From Phytophthora colocasiae (taxonomy: Eukaryota; Oomycota; Peronosporomycetes; Peronosporales; Peronosporaceae): a stretch of 64,000 nucleotides of DNA. The notes beneath the pieces are model-generated. The model did no database searches. It saw nothing but the letters and a program-made list of their open reading frames with translations, and was not told the origin of the DNA. How positions within the stretch are numbered: the stretch's first letter is position 1; every line of letters begins with the position of its first letter. The position numbers were made by a program, and so were the translations under genes. The stretch spans positions 1-64,000 of the forward strand of contig JAGKQI010000101.1 in NCBI GenBank assembly GCA_018806915.1, given 5' to 3'. Positions 22,264-33,805 of the stretch are shown one piece after another.

Positions 22264-23845
22264 TGTTGGAGTTTGGAGAGGTTTGGCTTGGTCTGCTGGG
22301 TTGGTTCGAAGTGTTTTCGAAAGTGAGGAAGTTGATGCGAAGCAAACTGCAAACGAGGTTGACGACAATATGTAGATCGCCCGCCTACCGTAGTTCGGCG
22401 TGTTTGCCAGAGAGTAATCAAGGTTTATTTTATGTATCTTCGACATGACCTGCAGTCCCGACTCAGAACAAAAATGTATCGCTAACTTCGCGACACGCTG
22501 GACAACGCGACCGACACGTGAACACTGGTGCCACAGAGTGTGGGTCTGTTTAGTCATGGTCGCCGATCACTAAGGCTATCGTAGTCTACGATTCGTAGAT
22601 GCCTGCGCGAAGCAGGCATGCCATCCTCGAGTTCAACCGGATAACTCGCAAGGCGAGCTCATCTCAACAGGAACATGTCGGCTCAACTGACTGATCGCGA
22701 AGTGAAGCGTTCCATGCATGAAAACGCACTCGAAAAAGCATCGTTACTCAGTAAGCTCGAGCTGCGTTGATAGTCGTGAGTTAGAACAGAGGGTGCCAAC
22801 GACTGGGAGCAGTAAGTAGATAGAAACTTGACTATCAGGCTTGACTATTGACTATTAATACATGCATGGTAGTAAATGCAGTAAATGCACATCTTCGTGT
22901 ACGATATCTTCTCAGAGAAGGGGTTTACATGGAGCAGAAGCTAGGTTGCTTGTGGCTCTTTGGTGGATGCTGGGGAGATTTTCTAGTAAGCAGCCCCGTT
23001 CAATTCAGCACTTCCACACCGTTATGGACAAACGAGGCCACTGACACATTGGTTGCTTAAACGCACGGACCTACTGAGGCTCGAATTGAGCAACCAAAAC
23101 CAGCACTAAGTGCGCTGCTTGCGAAGCGCAAAGTGTGGGCAGGAGCCTTCAACATACACTTGCTTCATGAGGGGTTGTATTGTTGCTGCAATGGAGGACA
23201 TTGCTAGCAATGGCCATTACTATCGTAAAATGGCTGCACATATAGGTGGAGCGAGCGGTGTACGTTCGTCAGTGAGAAATTGACGCAGCCAATTCGGTAC
23301 TTATCTTGTATAGTACCTCCATCTCTAGTTATTATCACCAGATCGCTGCGATGTTGCTATCCTATGGATATGAGGTCCGGCTTTTAGTGGAGCCTGTTAT
23401 TCGCTTTACATCTTCTACACAAGTTTTGTAGTGGTGGCAGATCTCGTAGTGACTGCAGCGAGGTTTGATCGCCTTGGCAATACAGTTCATCTACCGATAA
23501 TGCGAGGGTCAATATGTTGTGCTAACGAATGGGGAGAGCAGTTTGAAATGCGGAAATACGGCAAGACAGACAGTAATTCGCATTTCGTCCTGTACAGAAC
23601 GCCGAAGCACAGACTTCCTTTCATCTGGAAGCACCGGTAACAACAACGCTGGCAGTATGAAGTTCCAACACGATCCTGGTGTGCTTCTTCTGACTGCAGC
23701 AGCTGAGCTACCACTTTGCGGTGGTCAAAGTTGAAGTGAATTGCTTGGCAGAAGCGTACAATGCATGAAAAAAAGTATATCGAAATATGAATTAATGGGA
23801 GTATCCATGTGCTACATGTAGGCCTGACTAGTTGACATCCGACCT

Positions 23846-24649
23846 TCACCACGGCAGATCAAGGCCCCCAAATGTCTTGTCAGCGTTGTAGAACTTGCTT
23901 GAGTCCTCCATGGACAGGTTACCCACGACTTCAGCCATCCACTCGGCCGAGTCGGACGCCTTCAGAGAGCCTTTGTGGCCGTTCTGGTCGGTGGCGACGT
24001 ACCCCGGGTTAAGCGTCACGAAGATGATGTTGCTATCGTGCAGACCGACAGACATGGATCGAGTAACCATGTTAAGCGCAGCCTTGGAGGTGGAGTACGC
24101 GTACGAGTGACTGAAGAAGTGCGCCATCTCTTTCGTGTTGCCACCAATGCTGCCCAGGAATGACGAGACTTGGGCCACAGTGGCGGTCCCGTGGGTTTTC
24201 ACTGCCAGCTCCAGGTTGGGCAGCAATGCACGCGACAAGAGGAACGGCCCCACGGCATTCACCTCGAACTGGCTCATGAAGGCGTCTTTGGTGGCCGTCT
24301 TAAAGTCGTCTTCGATGTAAATGCCAGCATTGTTGATGAGCAGATCGATGGGCACTCCTTCCAGTTGACGAGCTGCTTCGAGCACGGATGCTTCGTCACT
24401 CGTTTCCAACATGACAGTCTTGAAAGGTGACAGCGCCATGAGCTGAGCAAGACAGAATCTCATTGTTAGCTACCCGTTAGATTGGCAGCCATAAGAATAC
24501 ATCAAGGATTGCTGTACCTGATCGGTGTTACTGTTGGGACGTGTAGTGCCGATGACGTTCCAGCCTTGCTTGGTGTAGTATTCCGCGAAGGCAAGGCCGA
24601 TGCCGCGTGTGCTACCCGTGATGAGGACGGTCTTCTTAGTAGTAGCCAT
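23846..24649 (-). CDS. Short-chain dehydrogenase/reductase, array copy 6 (TGSTRGIG type)
   Basis: Exons 24518-24649 and 23846-24442, 242 aa, intact. Unlike most copies it has the canonical TGSTRGIG cofactor motif and TTRPNS instead of TTRRNS after the second beta strand, where SDRs set NADH/NADPH preference. NNAG and YSTSK are present; ATDQNG replaces ATDMNG. An initiator-like CTCACTTT lies at 24705-24712 (- strand). It is the mirror partner of copy 7 across the inverted junction, and the two share the GIG, TTRP and EDSSKF features. Confidence 0.87.
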
Positions 24650-25060
24650 TGCTTGGGCTTTAGAGAGGCTTGGTTTGGTCTGCGGGGTTCGAAGTGTTTT
24701 TTCGAAAGTGAGGAAGTGGGGGCCAGACAAATGCTGCTAGGAGTCCTAGGACTGCAACGAGGTCGGGGATCGCCTTACATGTGTAGTGTCCGGCGTGATC
24801 ATTTTTGCCGAAGCAATCAAGGTTTATTTTATGTACTATGGTATCTTCGGCATGACCTGCAGGCTGCAGTGCAACCCCGACTCAGAACAGAAATACAGTG
24901 TATCGCTAACTTCGCGACATGCTGTCACCACTACGCGTATATACACTGTTGTGCCACAGAGTGTGGGTCTGTTTAGTCATGGTCACCGCTCATTACGTCT
25001 CATCAAGGCTATCGTAGATGCAAGGCGTACATCTCGAATCCAGTCGGATAACTTCTTGTA

Positions 25061-25361
25061 TGTACAGGCCGATTGTCTTCTTCACGATTTAACCGCGCTG
25101 CATTTCCGCGACCACTACTGCTCTTCCCCTAGCGACATCTTGAGTAGCTATTCGAGCCGTTTAGGGTACTATGCTCTGGGTTGCAGACCAAGGTTGTTAG
25201 GGAGGGCCATGAAGCCTATCGAGGGGCCTAGGGTCCGACGTCCCTAATGTGATTTAAAATTACTATGCAGAGAAGCTCGGGCGTTTAAGTAGCAAGTGCA
25301 GTGTTAACTACACGGGGCTACTTTTCTCCAAAAACAAGTGCTTGCGTTCCATATTACATGT
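25061..25361. other. Unique spacer at the inverted-array junction, left part
   Basis: The inverted homology between the two arms stops here (ACTTCTTGTA at 25051-25060 mirrors TACAAGAAGT from 31015). No gene, domain or repeat recognised. With 30928-31014 it forms a ~390-nt spacer that existed before element 2 inserted. Confidence 0.6.
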
Positions 25362-25366
25362 AAACC
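25362..25366. repeat. Target site duplication AAACC (left)
   Basis: Directly before the left LTR of element 2; repeated at 30923-30927. Confidence 0.85.
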
Positions 25367-25651
25367 TGTAGCGCAGCCAAAGCATACAGCCAGCCCGTAC
25401 CAGCTACAGCTCTGTAACGGAATCAATGTTGACAGCAATTCTTGTAAGATCTGTGTATCGACAACATCGATGACGAGCAGTGACCGTAACGGCAACAATG
25501 ATGACACTCACCGTGTCCAACCGTTGGCCATAATGTCTCCGACACCGGGTAGATGTAGAATAGCACTAGACCTCACTTGTCAATTTACCAAGCAACAGTT
25601 TCAGGGAGTTCGCCGACCTCGAGTGTCTTCAATCCCTGCAGACACACTACA
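25367..25651 (+). repeat. 5' LTR of element 2
   Basis: 285 nt, TGTAGCGCAG ... CACACTACA. The matching copy at 30624-30922 is longer mainly by extra bases near 30847 and 30890. No clear TGG-type primer site follows at once, so the priming mode is open. Confidence 0.92.
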
Positions 25652-25686
25652 AAGATATCTTTAGCAGAGTATCTGCAATTAAGACC

Positions 25687-26756
25687 ATGACTACCACGCG
25701 CCCAAGCAACAAAACGTCTACCGGAAGTGGCGAATTGAGTGTTCGATCGAGTTCACGATTGAACCCGCGACCTGCCAACACTGATGGTTGTTCGTACTAC
25801 GACTCGAAACAGTGATAACGTGGTGACTGGTGATGCGTTTGCCTCAACTCCGTTGTTCACGCCACTCCTACCGCCTAAAATCTCGAGCACTTCGCATGCT
25901 TCGTTGGTGCAATGGCGTAAGGACCGTCGGGACTACGAAGAAACGGCTAGGGCTCGTGCAAAAGACGGTGCCAATGATGTGATTGTGCCTGTCAAGACAA
26001 CGTTTGACCAAGGACTTCTGCGTTTGTGGTGCCGTTTGAGATGGCACATTTCGATCGATGAAGTCACCGAAGACCATATCATGGCTGAGGTGGACCGAAT
26101 CATCGCAAGTGTGAAAAACAACAACGTTCCGGACATCGACTACGAAATGCGTAATAAACTGCGCATGAACTTGAAAGAGACGGACGTTAGCGAGCGAGTG
26201 ATCCAGTACTTCAAGACCTGCCATGACATCATCGAAGACAATGGTTGGGGAATCTTTTTTGACGATGACACTGGAAAAAAAACAACTCTGTCGCATTTTG
26301 ATCGCCTCATTGGAGCCACAAGCTCTACGTGATGATATTGAGAGGACCGTTCGTTTCCAAGCACGCAAAGCGAAGGAAGATGAAGTGGTTCTTCATGACT
26401 TGATCCTGGAGAAAGCTTTGGAGCATGACAAGGTTTTCCAGAGACAACGACGTGAAAAGCGCGAGCGCGGTGAGGTTGACTCCAAGAGCCAATCCTCATC
26501 GAGGCCGAACAAGACGGCCAAGAAAGCTTCTTCTGGTAGTAGCGACCGTACCGTCAGCGCGGGACAGCCCGTTAAGAAAACGATGGACCGTCCGAAGGTG
26601 CCGCCAAAGCCCTGCCCACACTGCGAAGGCATGCATTGGCTATCCGAGTGTACCAAAGCTACTGATGATGAAAAGTCGGAAATTCGTCGCACACTACGTG
26701 CTCAGCGTGGAAACGGAAACAAGAAGGACGTCGCCCGTCTCAAGCGTCTACGCTAG
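25687..26756 (+). pseudogene. Element 2 gag
   Basis: The likely start is ATG 25687 (MTTTRPSNKT). A frame change near 25790 leads into the frame with FDQGLLRLWCRLRWHISIDE. At an A8 run (26275-26282) one extra A shifts the frame again; the continuing frame reads LIASLEPQALRDDIERTV, then a basic, Ser-rich part and a zinc knuckle CPHCEGMHWLSEC (CX2CX3HX4C). It ends at UAG 26754-26756. Gag forms the particle and binds RNA. The A8 site could be a simple indel or a slippage site. Confidence 0.8.
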
Positions 26757-29700
26757 TGCATTCCTTCAGAGGGAAAAACTGTAACGCTGAATGACGTTCT
26801 GCAATTGCCGTACTGTGCTGATACTGGTGCCGACCGCACGGCTATCAGTAGGAAGCATGTCAAAGAGCTACAGCGACGTGACCCTGCTATCACGGTGGCC
26901 CGTTTGGACACTCCGATTGTGAACATTGCAGTGGCAAAACATGAAATCACTTGCACCGATGCAGTACATCTTCGTGTGCTGTTGAACACGGCGGCCGGTC
27001 CCGTCGCCCTTCACAAGCCAGTAGAGTGCCTAGTGATTGACGATGATGAACCTGAGTTCATAATGGGTCAGGACCTGTTGAAAGCTTTGGGGATCGACAT
27101 TGATCGACAGTTAGAGCAACTGGCTGAACGAACAGAAGATACGGAAGGAGATTCCGATGGTTTCGACAACGAATTAGTTGAAGCAGACTCAGGTAGCTCT
27201 GACGTGGATTTGAGAGCTGCAATTGAGAAGATGGTGCAAGCAGCTTTGGGACATGGTTTCCCTCGTCATTTAGAGTCGAAACTCCGCGCTATTGTATTGA
27301 AGCATGACGTGTGGCGTTTGACATTGGGAAATGATCCGCCTGCGAAGGTCGACCCGCTAGAAATAAAGCTGAAGGAAGGTGCGAAGTCGATTAAGTGCAA
27401 ACCGAGACAGTATCCACCTGCTGTTCACAAGTATCTCCGCGAATTTAACGCACAGTTGGTGAAGCTTGGATGGGTATATGAAAACCCAAACAGTCGCTGG
27501 GCGAGCCCAGTGCTCCCAGTTCGCAAAGCTGGCATGAATGTGGATGAATACCGCCAGACATGTGACTACCGGTTAGTGAATGACCTCATAGAAGCACTGA
27601 TCAGTACCATGCCGCACATGCGGACTCTATTGGAGTGTACGAAAAGCAAGAATCACTACGGTTTGTTCGACATGCTGAAAGGGTTCTGGCAGCTTCCATT
27701 GCACATCCTGAGCCAAGAGTTGATGTCCTACATCACCGACTCGAAGATATACACGCCAAGGCGGGTACCTCAAGGATGTTGCGACGCTGCCGTTCATTTT
27801 CAGCAGGTGATGGAGAAGTGTTTCGAGCCACTACTTTATGAGTTTATTGTCGTCTGGATCGACGATCTATTGTTGTTCGCCGACGACGTAGACACCTATG
27901 TGACGAAGCTTGAGTGTTTTCTTGACCTCGTCGCCAAGTATGGATTTAAGCTCAGTGCAAAGAAGTCCAGTTTGTATCAGCAGACGGTCAAGTGGTGTGG
28001 TCGTGTCATTTCTTCTGCCGGTATTGCCCATGACCCAGAGCGGATAGATACACCCTGTTCGATGCCATACTCCGACCACTGCTGGTCAATTACAGCAGTT
28101 CCTTTGTGCCTCAAACTGGATGAGGGAATCTATCGTGGACTATGCACGTGCGGTAGATCCGCTGCAACAGCGACTTGATGAACTACTGAGTAATGGTAAA
28201 CGCACAAAGCGCGTCGCATCTGGCATTTCGGTTGAGCTGTCGGCTGAAGAGAAGGCTGCGTACGACCATGCCAAGGAGTTGATAGCTACTTCTGCTACGT
28301 TGGCGTTACCAGATGACGAGGCAACGACTTGTGTGTTTACCGATGCGTCAGATACCGGATTCGCGGTCGTTTTCACCCAGGTGCGAGACTTCGATGCTAA
28401 GACCGACGTGAATACTCAACAACACAAATTGTTGACATGTCTGAGCGGGACTTTCCGTGGCGCGCAGCTAAACTGGACAGTGATTGAGAAGGAAGCTTAT
28501 CCAATAGTGGTGGCATGCGATAAGTTGGACTACCTACTGTTGCGTGCACGTCCGTTCCGACTATTCAGCGACCATCGTAACTTGATTCACGTTTTCGCGC
28601 CGCACACCAGCGTCAAGAAGCACATTCGAGGAAAGCTGTTGCGGTGGGCGTTAAAGCTAATGTCGAACCGGTATGTGATCGAGCACGTCGACGGAACTTC
28701 CAACGTTTGGGCGGATATGCTGTCGAGGTGGGCTGGTCAACCAAGAACTGCAGTGCGGTTGAAGCGTTTTACTCGGAGTTTGGGAAAATCTAAGAAAGCA
28801 GCTACGAAGCCAAGAGTTTCAAACATTCTACGTCCACTCGACGATGAAGGATTCGTTTGGCCCTCGATGGAGGAGATCGTGGCAGCACAGCGTAAGCACC
28901 AAGCGCCACTTGGAGCCACCAAAGGACCTGACAATGCTCTGCGACTTAACAGTCGCCTGTGGATTCCAAAAGCGTGTGTGGATTTGACTCGAAGGCTCTG
29001 TGGTAATCGCACACTGCGGTGCACAAGCGACATCGAGGCGAACAAGCAATGGTGAACCATCTACGTGGTTTGTTTCATATCGCCGACATCCATCGCGTCG
29101 TACACGCTTTCGTTTCAGGCTGCCTACTGTGCCCGCATGTGAAAGGCGGTCGAATTGTCCGACGTCCGTGGGGTGAGACCATTGAGTGTGACGAGCGAAA
29201 CGGCGTTCTCCATTGGGATTTTCTATTCGTGGGCGAATCTTTCGGCGATGACAAATATCTTCTAGTCTTGAAAGACCACGCCACGCATTTCTGCGAGCTT
29301 GTTGTCTGTGACACCGCCGACAGCGCTGTGGCGACGTCCGCTATCCTCGACTGGCATAGTCGTTTTGGTGTACCTCCTATCTGGGTCAGTGACAACGGCA
29401 CTCACTTCAAGAACGAGGTGGTCGCTGAACTTTCGCGGCGACTCAAAAGTCACCAGAATTTTACTATTGCCTATAGCCCGTGGATCAATGGGTCGATCGA
29501 ACGCGTCAACCGCGACATCCTCCAAGTTCTCCGGGCTATGATCCTCGACTACAAGATCTCTACCAAGGACTGGGTATATTTGATTCCGCTGGTTCAATCC
29601 AGCATCAACCACACTGCCGTGCCATCTCTCGGCAACAAGGCTCCTACCGAGCTTTTCACCGGTTTGCCGTGTCCGTCACCCCTCTCTGAGTTCTACGACG

Positions 29701-30311
29701 CCAGCCAGAAGAAGTTGATCAAAGTCCCTACGACCACAGAGGCTATCGCTACGCACTTGGCTACATTGCGTGACAGCTTACGGGCTATGCATCGACCCGT
29801 AGCTGACCAACGGCTAAAACAGCGCCTCCTGAACAAGAAGAGAGATCGCGGCGAGACCACCGTCAACTTTGACGTAGGGGACTACGTCCTCCGCTCTCGT
29901 GTGGATGAGAAAAAAGGTAGCAAGCTGCTGGTTATCTGGCAAGGGCCCTACAAAGTGGTCCGTGCGGACTCCCACTCCTTTCGAGTACGACATCTAGTCT
30001 CGGGAGACGAACTAGATGTCCACCCGTCTCGTCTAAAGTTCTATACAGACAGTAGTCTGGATGTGAATGAGGAGATCCTCGAGCATGTAGCCGCCCAAGG
30101 CGTCATACTGGCCATCTCAACGCTGAAAAAGCATCGGTGGAACACATCTATCAAAGATTATGAAGTTCTTTTAGGCTGGAAAGGCCTAGAGTCTGTAGAA
30201 GATTCGTGGGAACCCCTGACTTCCCTAGCCAAAGAAGTCAAGGTTTTGCTAGATCAGTACATCCAAAAACAAAATGCGAAGGTACGAAAGTACTGGAAGA
30301 ATCTCCAGTAA
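26757..30311 (+). pseudogene. Element 2 pol: protease, RT, RNase H, integrase, chromodomain
   Basis: The frame continues directly from gag past the UAG. Retropepsin: YCADTGADRTAIS (about 26812). RT: YRQTCDYRLVND, LKGFWQLPL and the catalytic VWIDDLLLF (about 27850-27880), with Trp where most elements have Tyr or Phe. A frame change near 28060 leads to RNase H (VFTDASDTGFA, about 28335) and SRWAGQ; another near 29010 leads to integrase (zinc-finger end CLLCPH, core motifs VSDNGTHFKNE and NGSIERVNRD), then GPYKVVRADSHSFRV and a chromodomain (YEVLLGWKGLESVEDSWEPL) ending at TAA 30309-30311. Frame breaks make it non-functional as it stands. Confidence 0.88.
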
Positions 30312-30623
30312 AATTTTCAATCCAAAAACTTCAGTAGTTTTTCCAAAATATTGAATTTTCTAGTATGCACAATGCATATTTGCTACCATGTAGCCAACGT
30401 ATGTGCAAGTATAATGCACCAACTCCCAGTCCAATCCGTGCATTATTGACCACAAAACAATTAGTCATAATCAACTTCAATACGTTGCACCTGTAACACT
30501 TGTTACATAGTCAGGCACATGGGTACATGGACTATCACTCACACATGAGTGTCATAAACATGCAAACTTTCAATAGTCGTGTTATTCCACATAGCTCTAG
30601 CTGGACCAGGCTTGGAGGGGCAG
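30312..30623 (+). other. 3' untranslated part and polypurine tract of element 2
   Basis: No coding sequence recognised. It ends in GGCTTGGAGGGGCAG just before the 3' LTR, a purine-rich tract in the right place for plus-strand priming. Confidence 0.55.
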
Positions 30624-30922
30624 TGTAGCGCAGCCAAAGCATACAGCCAGCCCGTACCAGCTACAGCTCTGTAACGGAATCAATGTTGACAGCAATTCTT
30701 GTAAGATCTGTGTATCGACAACATCGATGACGAGCAGTGACCGTAACGGCAACAATGATGACACTCACCGTGTCCAACCGTTGGCCATAATATCTCCGAC
30801 ACCGGGTAGATGTAGAATAGCCCTATACCTCACTTGTCAATTTACCAAATAGACTTCGGCAACAGTTTCAGGGAGTTCGCCGACTCCCCTCGAGTGTCTT
30901 CAATCCCTGCAGACACACTACA
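30624..30922 (+). repeat. 3' LTR of element 2
   Basis: 299 nt, TGTAGCGCAG ... CACACTACA, matching 25367-25651. Confidence 0.92.
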
Positions 30923-30927
30923 AAACC
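30923..30927. repeat. Target site duplication AAACC (right)
   Basis: Same five bases as 25362-25366. Confidence 0.85.
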
Positions 30928-31014
30928 CCTACTAAGTTATCAGTCATACTCCGATAAGTCCAAGTTACTATGGAGATGAGTTTCACCTGATGAGCTCACC
31001 CTTCGCTTTTGCGA
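30928..31014. other. Unique spacer at the inverted-array junction, right part
   Basis: Continuation of the spacer interrupted by element 2. Nothing recognisable. Confidence 0.55.
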
Positions 31015-31362
31015 TACAAGAAGTTATCCGACTGGATTCGAGATGTACGCCTTGCATCTACGATAGCCTTGATGAGACGTAATGAGCGGTGACCATGACT
31101 AAACAGACCCACACTCTGTGGCACAACAGTGCATATACGCGTAGTGGTGACAGCATGTCGCGAAGTTAGCGATACACTGTATTTCTGTTCTGAGTCGGGG
31201 TTGCACTGCAGCCTGCAGGTCATGCCGAAGATACCATAGTACATAAAATAAACCTTGATTGCTTCGGCAAAAATGATCACGCCGGACACTACACATGTAA
31301 GGCGATCCCCGACCTCGTTGCAGTCCTAGGACTCCTAGCAGCATTTGTCTGGCCCCCACTTC

Positions 31363-31370
31363 CTCACTTT
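31363..31370 (+). promoter_or_regulatory. Initiator-like motif of SDR copy 7
   Basis: CTCACTTT fits the oomycete initiator consensus YTCANTYY and lies 56-63 nt before the start codon. Equivalent motifs precede the other copies, e.g. 33742-33749 (copy 8) and, on the - strand, 12772-12779 (copy 1) and 24705-24712 (copy 6). A transcription start here is inferred. Confidence 0.55.
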
Positions 31371-31425
31371 CGAAAAAACACTTCGAACCCCGCAGACCAA
31401 ACCAAGCCTCTCTAAAGCCCAAGCA

Positions 31426-32229
31426 ATGGCTACTACTAAGAAGACCGTCCTCATCACGGGTAGCACACGCGGCATCGGCCTTGCCTTCGCGGAATACTAC
31501 ACCAAGCAAGGCTGGAACGTCATCGGCACTACACGTCCCAACAGTAACACCGATCAGGTACAGCAATCCTTGATGTATTCTTATGGCTGCCAATCTAACG
31601 GGTAGCTAACAATGAGATTCTGTCTTGCTCAGCTCATGGCGCTGTCACCTTTCAAGACTGTCATGTTGGAAACGAGTGACGAAGCATCCGTGCTCGAAGC
31701 AGCTCGTCAACTGGAAGGAGTGCCCATCGATCTGCTCATCAACAATGCTGGCATTTACATCGAAGACGACTTTAAGACGGCCACCAAAGACGCCTTCATG
31801 AGCCAGTTCGAGGTGAATGCCGTGGGGCCGTTCCTCTTGTCGCGTGCATTGCTGCCCAACCTGGAGCTGGCAGTGAAAACCCACGGGACCGCCACTGTGG
31901 CCCAAGTCTCGTCATTCCTGGGCAGCATTGGTGGCAACACGAAAGAGATGGCGCACTTCTTCAGTCACTCGTACGCGTACTCCACCTCCAAGGCTGCGCT
32001 TAACATGGTTACTCGATCCATGTCTGTCGGTCTGCACGATAGCAACATCATCTTCGTGACGCTTAACCCGGGGTACGTCGCCACCGACATGAACGGCCAC
32101 AAAGGCTCTCTGAAGGCGTCCGACTCGGCCGAGTGGATGGCTGAAGTCGTGGGTAACCTGTCCATGGAGGACTCAAGCAAGTTCTACAACGCTGACAAGA
32201 CATTTGGGGGCCTTGATCTGCCGTGGTGA
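31426..32229 (+). CDS. Short-chain dehydrogenase/reductase, array copy 7 (TGSTRGIG type)
   Basis: Exons 31426-31557 and 31633-32229, 75-nt phase-0 intron, 242 aa, intact. Canonical TGSTRGIG cofactor motif, TTRPNS, NNAG, YSTSK, ATDMNG and EDSSKF. Almost identical to copy 6 on the opposite strand, with which it forms the centre of the inverted array. Since copy 7 has the canonical motif throughout (including ATDM), it is a good candidate for the least derived, working copy. Substrate unknown. Confidence 0.88.
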
Positions 32230-33805
32230 AGGTCGGATGTCAACTAGTCAGGCCTACATGTAGCACATGGATACTCCCATTAATTCATATTTCGATATAC
32301 TTTTTTTCATGCATTGTACGCTTCTGCCAAGCAATTCACTTCAACTTTGACCACCGCAAAGTGGTAACTCAGCTGCTGCAGTCAAGAAGAAGCACACCAG
32401 GATCGTGTTGGAACTTCATACTGCCAGCGTTGTTGTTACCGGTGCTTCAGATGAAAGGAAGTCTGTGCTTCGGCGTTCTGTACAGGACGAAATGCGAATT
32501 ACTGTCTGTCGCCGCATTTCCGCATTTCAAACTGCTCTCCCTATTCGTTAGCACAACATATTGACCCTCGCATTATCGGTAGATGAACTGTATTGCCAAG
32601 GCGATCAAACCTCGCTGCAGTCACTACGAATCTGCCACCACTACAAAACTTGTGTAGAAGATGTAAAGCGAATAACAGGCTCCACTAAAAGCCGGACCTC
32701 ATATCCATAGGATAGCAACATCGCAGCGATCTGGTGATAATAACTAGAATGGAGGTACTATACAAGATAAGTACCGAATTGGCTGCGTCAATTTCTCACT
32801 GACGAACGTACACCGCTCGCTCCACCTATATGTGCAGCCATTTTACGATAGTAATGGCCATTGCTAGCAATGTCCTCCATTGCAGCAACAATACAACCCT
32901 CATGAAGCAAGTGTATGTTGAAGGCTCCTGCCCACACTTTGCGCTTCGCAAGCAGCGCACTTAGTGCTGGTTTTGGTTGCTCAATTCGAGCCTCAGTAGG
33001 TCCGTGCGTTTAAGCAACCAATGTGTCAGTGGCCTCGTTTGTCCATAACGGTGTGGAAGTGCTGAATTGAACGGGGCTGCTTACTAGAAAATCTCCCCAG
33101 CATCCACCAAAGAGCCACAAGCAACCTAGCTTCTGCTCCATGTAAACCCCTTCTCTGAGAAGATATCGTACACGAAGATGTGCATTTACTGCATTTACTA
33201 CCATGCATGTATTAATAGTCAATAGTCAAGCCTGATAGTCAAGTTTCTATCTACTTACTGCTCCCAGTCGTGGCACCCTCTGTTCTAACTCACGACTATC
33301 AACGCAGCTCGAGCTTACTGAGTAACGATGCTTTTCGAGTGCGTTTTCATGCATGGAACGCTTCACTTCGCGATCCAGTCAGTTGAGCCGACATGTTCCT
33401 GTTGAGATGAGCTCGCCTTGCGAGTTATCCGGTTGAACTCGAGATGGCATGCCTGCTTCATGGCAGGCATCTACGAATCGTAGACTACGATAGCCTTAGT
33501 GATCGGCGACCATGACTAAACAGACCCACACTCTGTGGCACCAGTGTTCACGTGTCGGTCGCGTTGTCCAGCGTGTCGCGAAGTTAGCGATACATTTTTG
33601 TTCTGAGTCGGGACTGCAGGTCATGTCGAAGATACATAAAATAAACCTTGATTACTCTCTGGCAAACACGCCGAACTACAGTAGGCGGGCGATCTACATA
33701 TTGTCGTCCAACCTCGTTGCAGTTTGCTTCGCATCAACTTCCTCACTTTCGAAAACACTTCGAACCAACCCAGCAGACCAAGCCAAACCTCTCCAAACTC
33801 CAACA

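Larger units (their letters stand above)
11556..25060 (-). repeat. Tandem array of SDR-gene units, left arm (six copies)
   Basis: Units beginning at GTGGTGGCAG lie at 11556, 13871, 16256, 18644, 21044 and 23431, so full units are about 2.31-2.40 kb. Each holds one SDR gene on the - strand plus about 1.5 kb of non-coding sequence that is nearly the same from unit to unit. Short open frames in that spacer (60-100 codons) change frame between copies, so I do not call them genes. The first unit has a variant 3' end (CCGGTTATG, GCTTACCAATGG), also seen in the last unit of the right arm, so both are array-end forms. Confidence 0.93.
25367..30922 (+). mobile_element. Ty3/gypsy chromodomain LTR retrotransposon (element 2)
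   Basis: A complete 5.56-kb element. LTRs begin TGTAG and end CTACA, with an AAACC target duplication on both sides. Inside are gag with a zinc knuckle, then protease, RT, RNase H, integrase and a C-terminal chromodomain, on the + strand. Gag and pol are in one frame separated by a single UAG. At least four frame changes (near 25790, 26280, 28060, 29010) leave this copy non-autonomous. It inserted in the spacer at the inverted junction of the SDR array. Unlike element 1 it shows no dense hairpin tiling. Confidence 0.93.
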
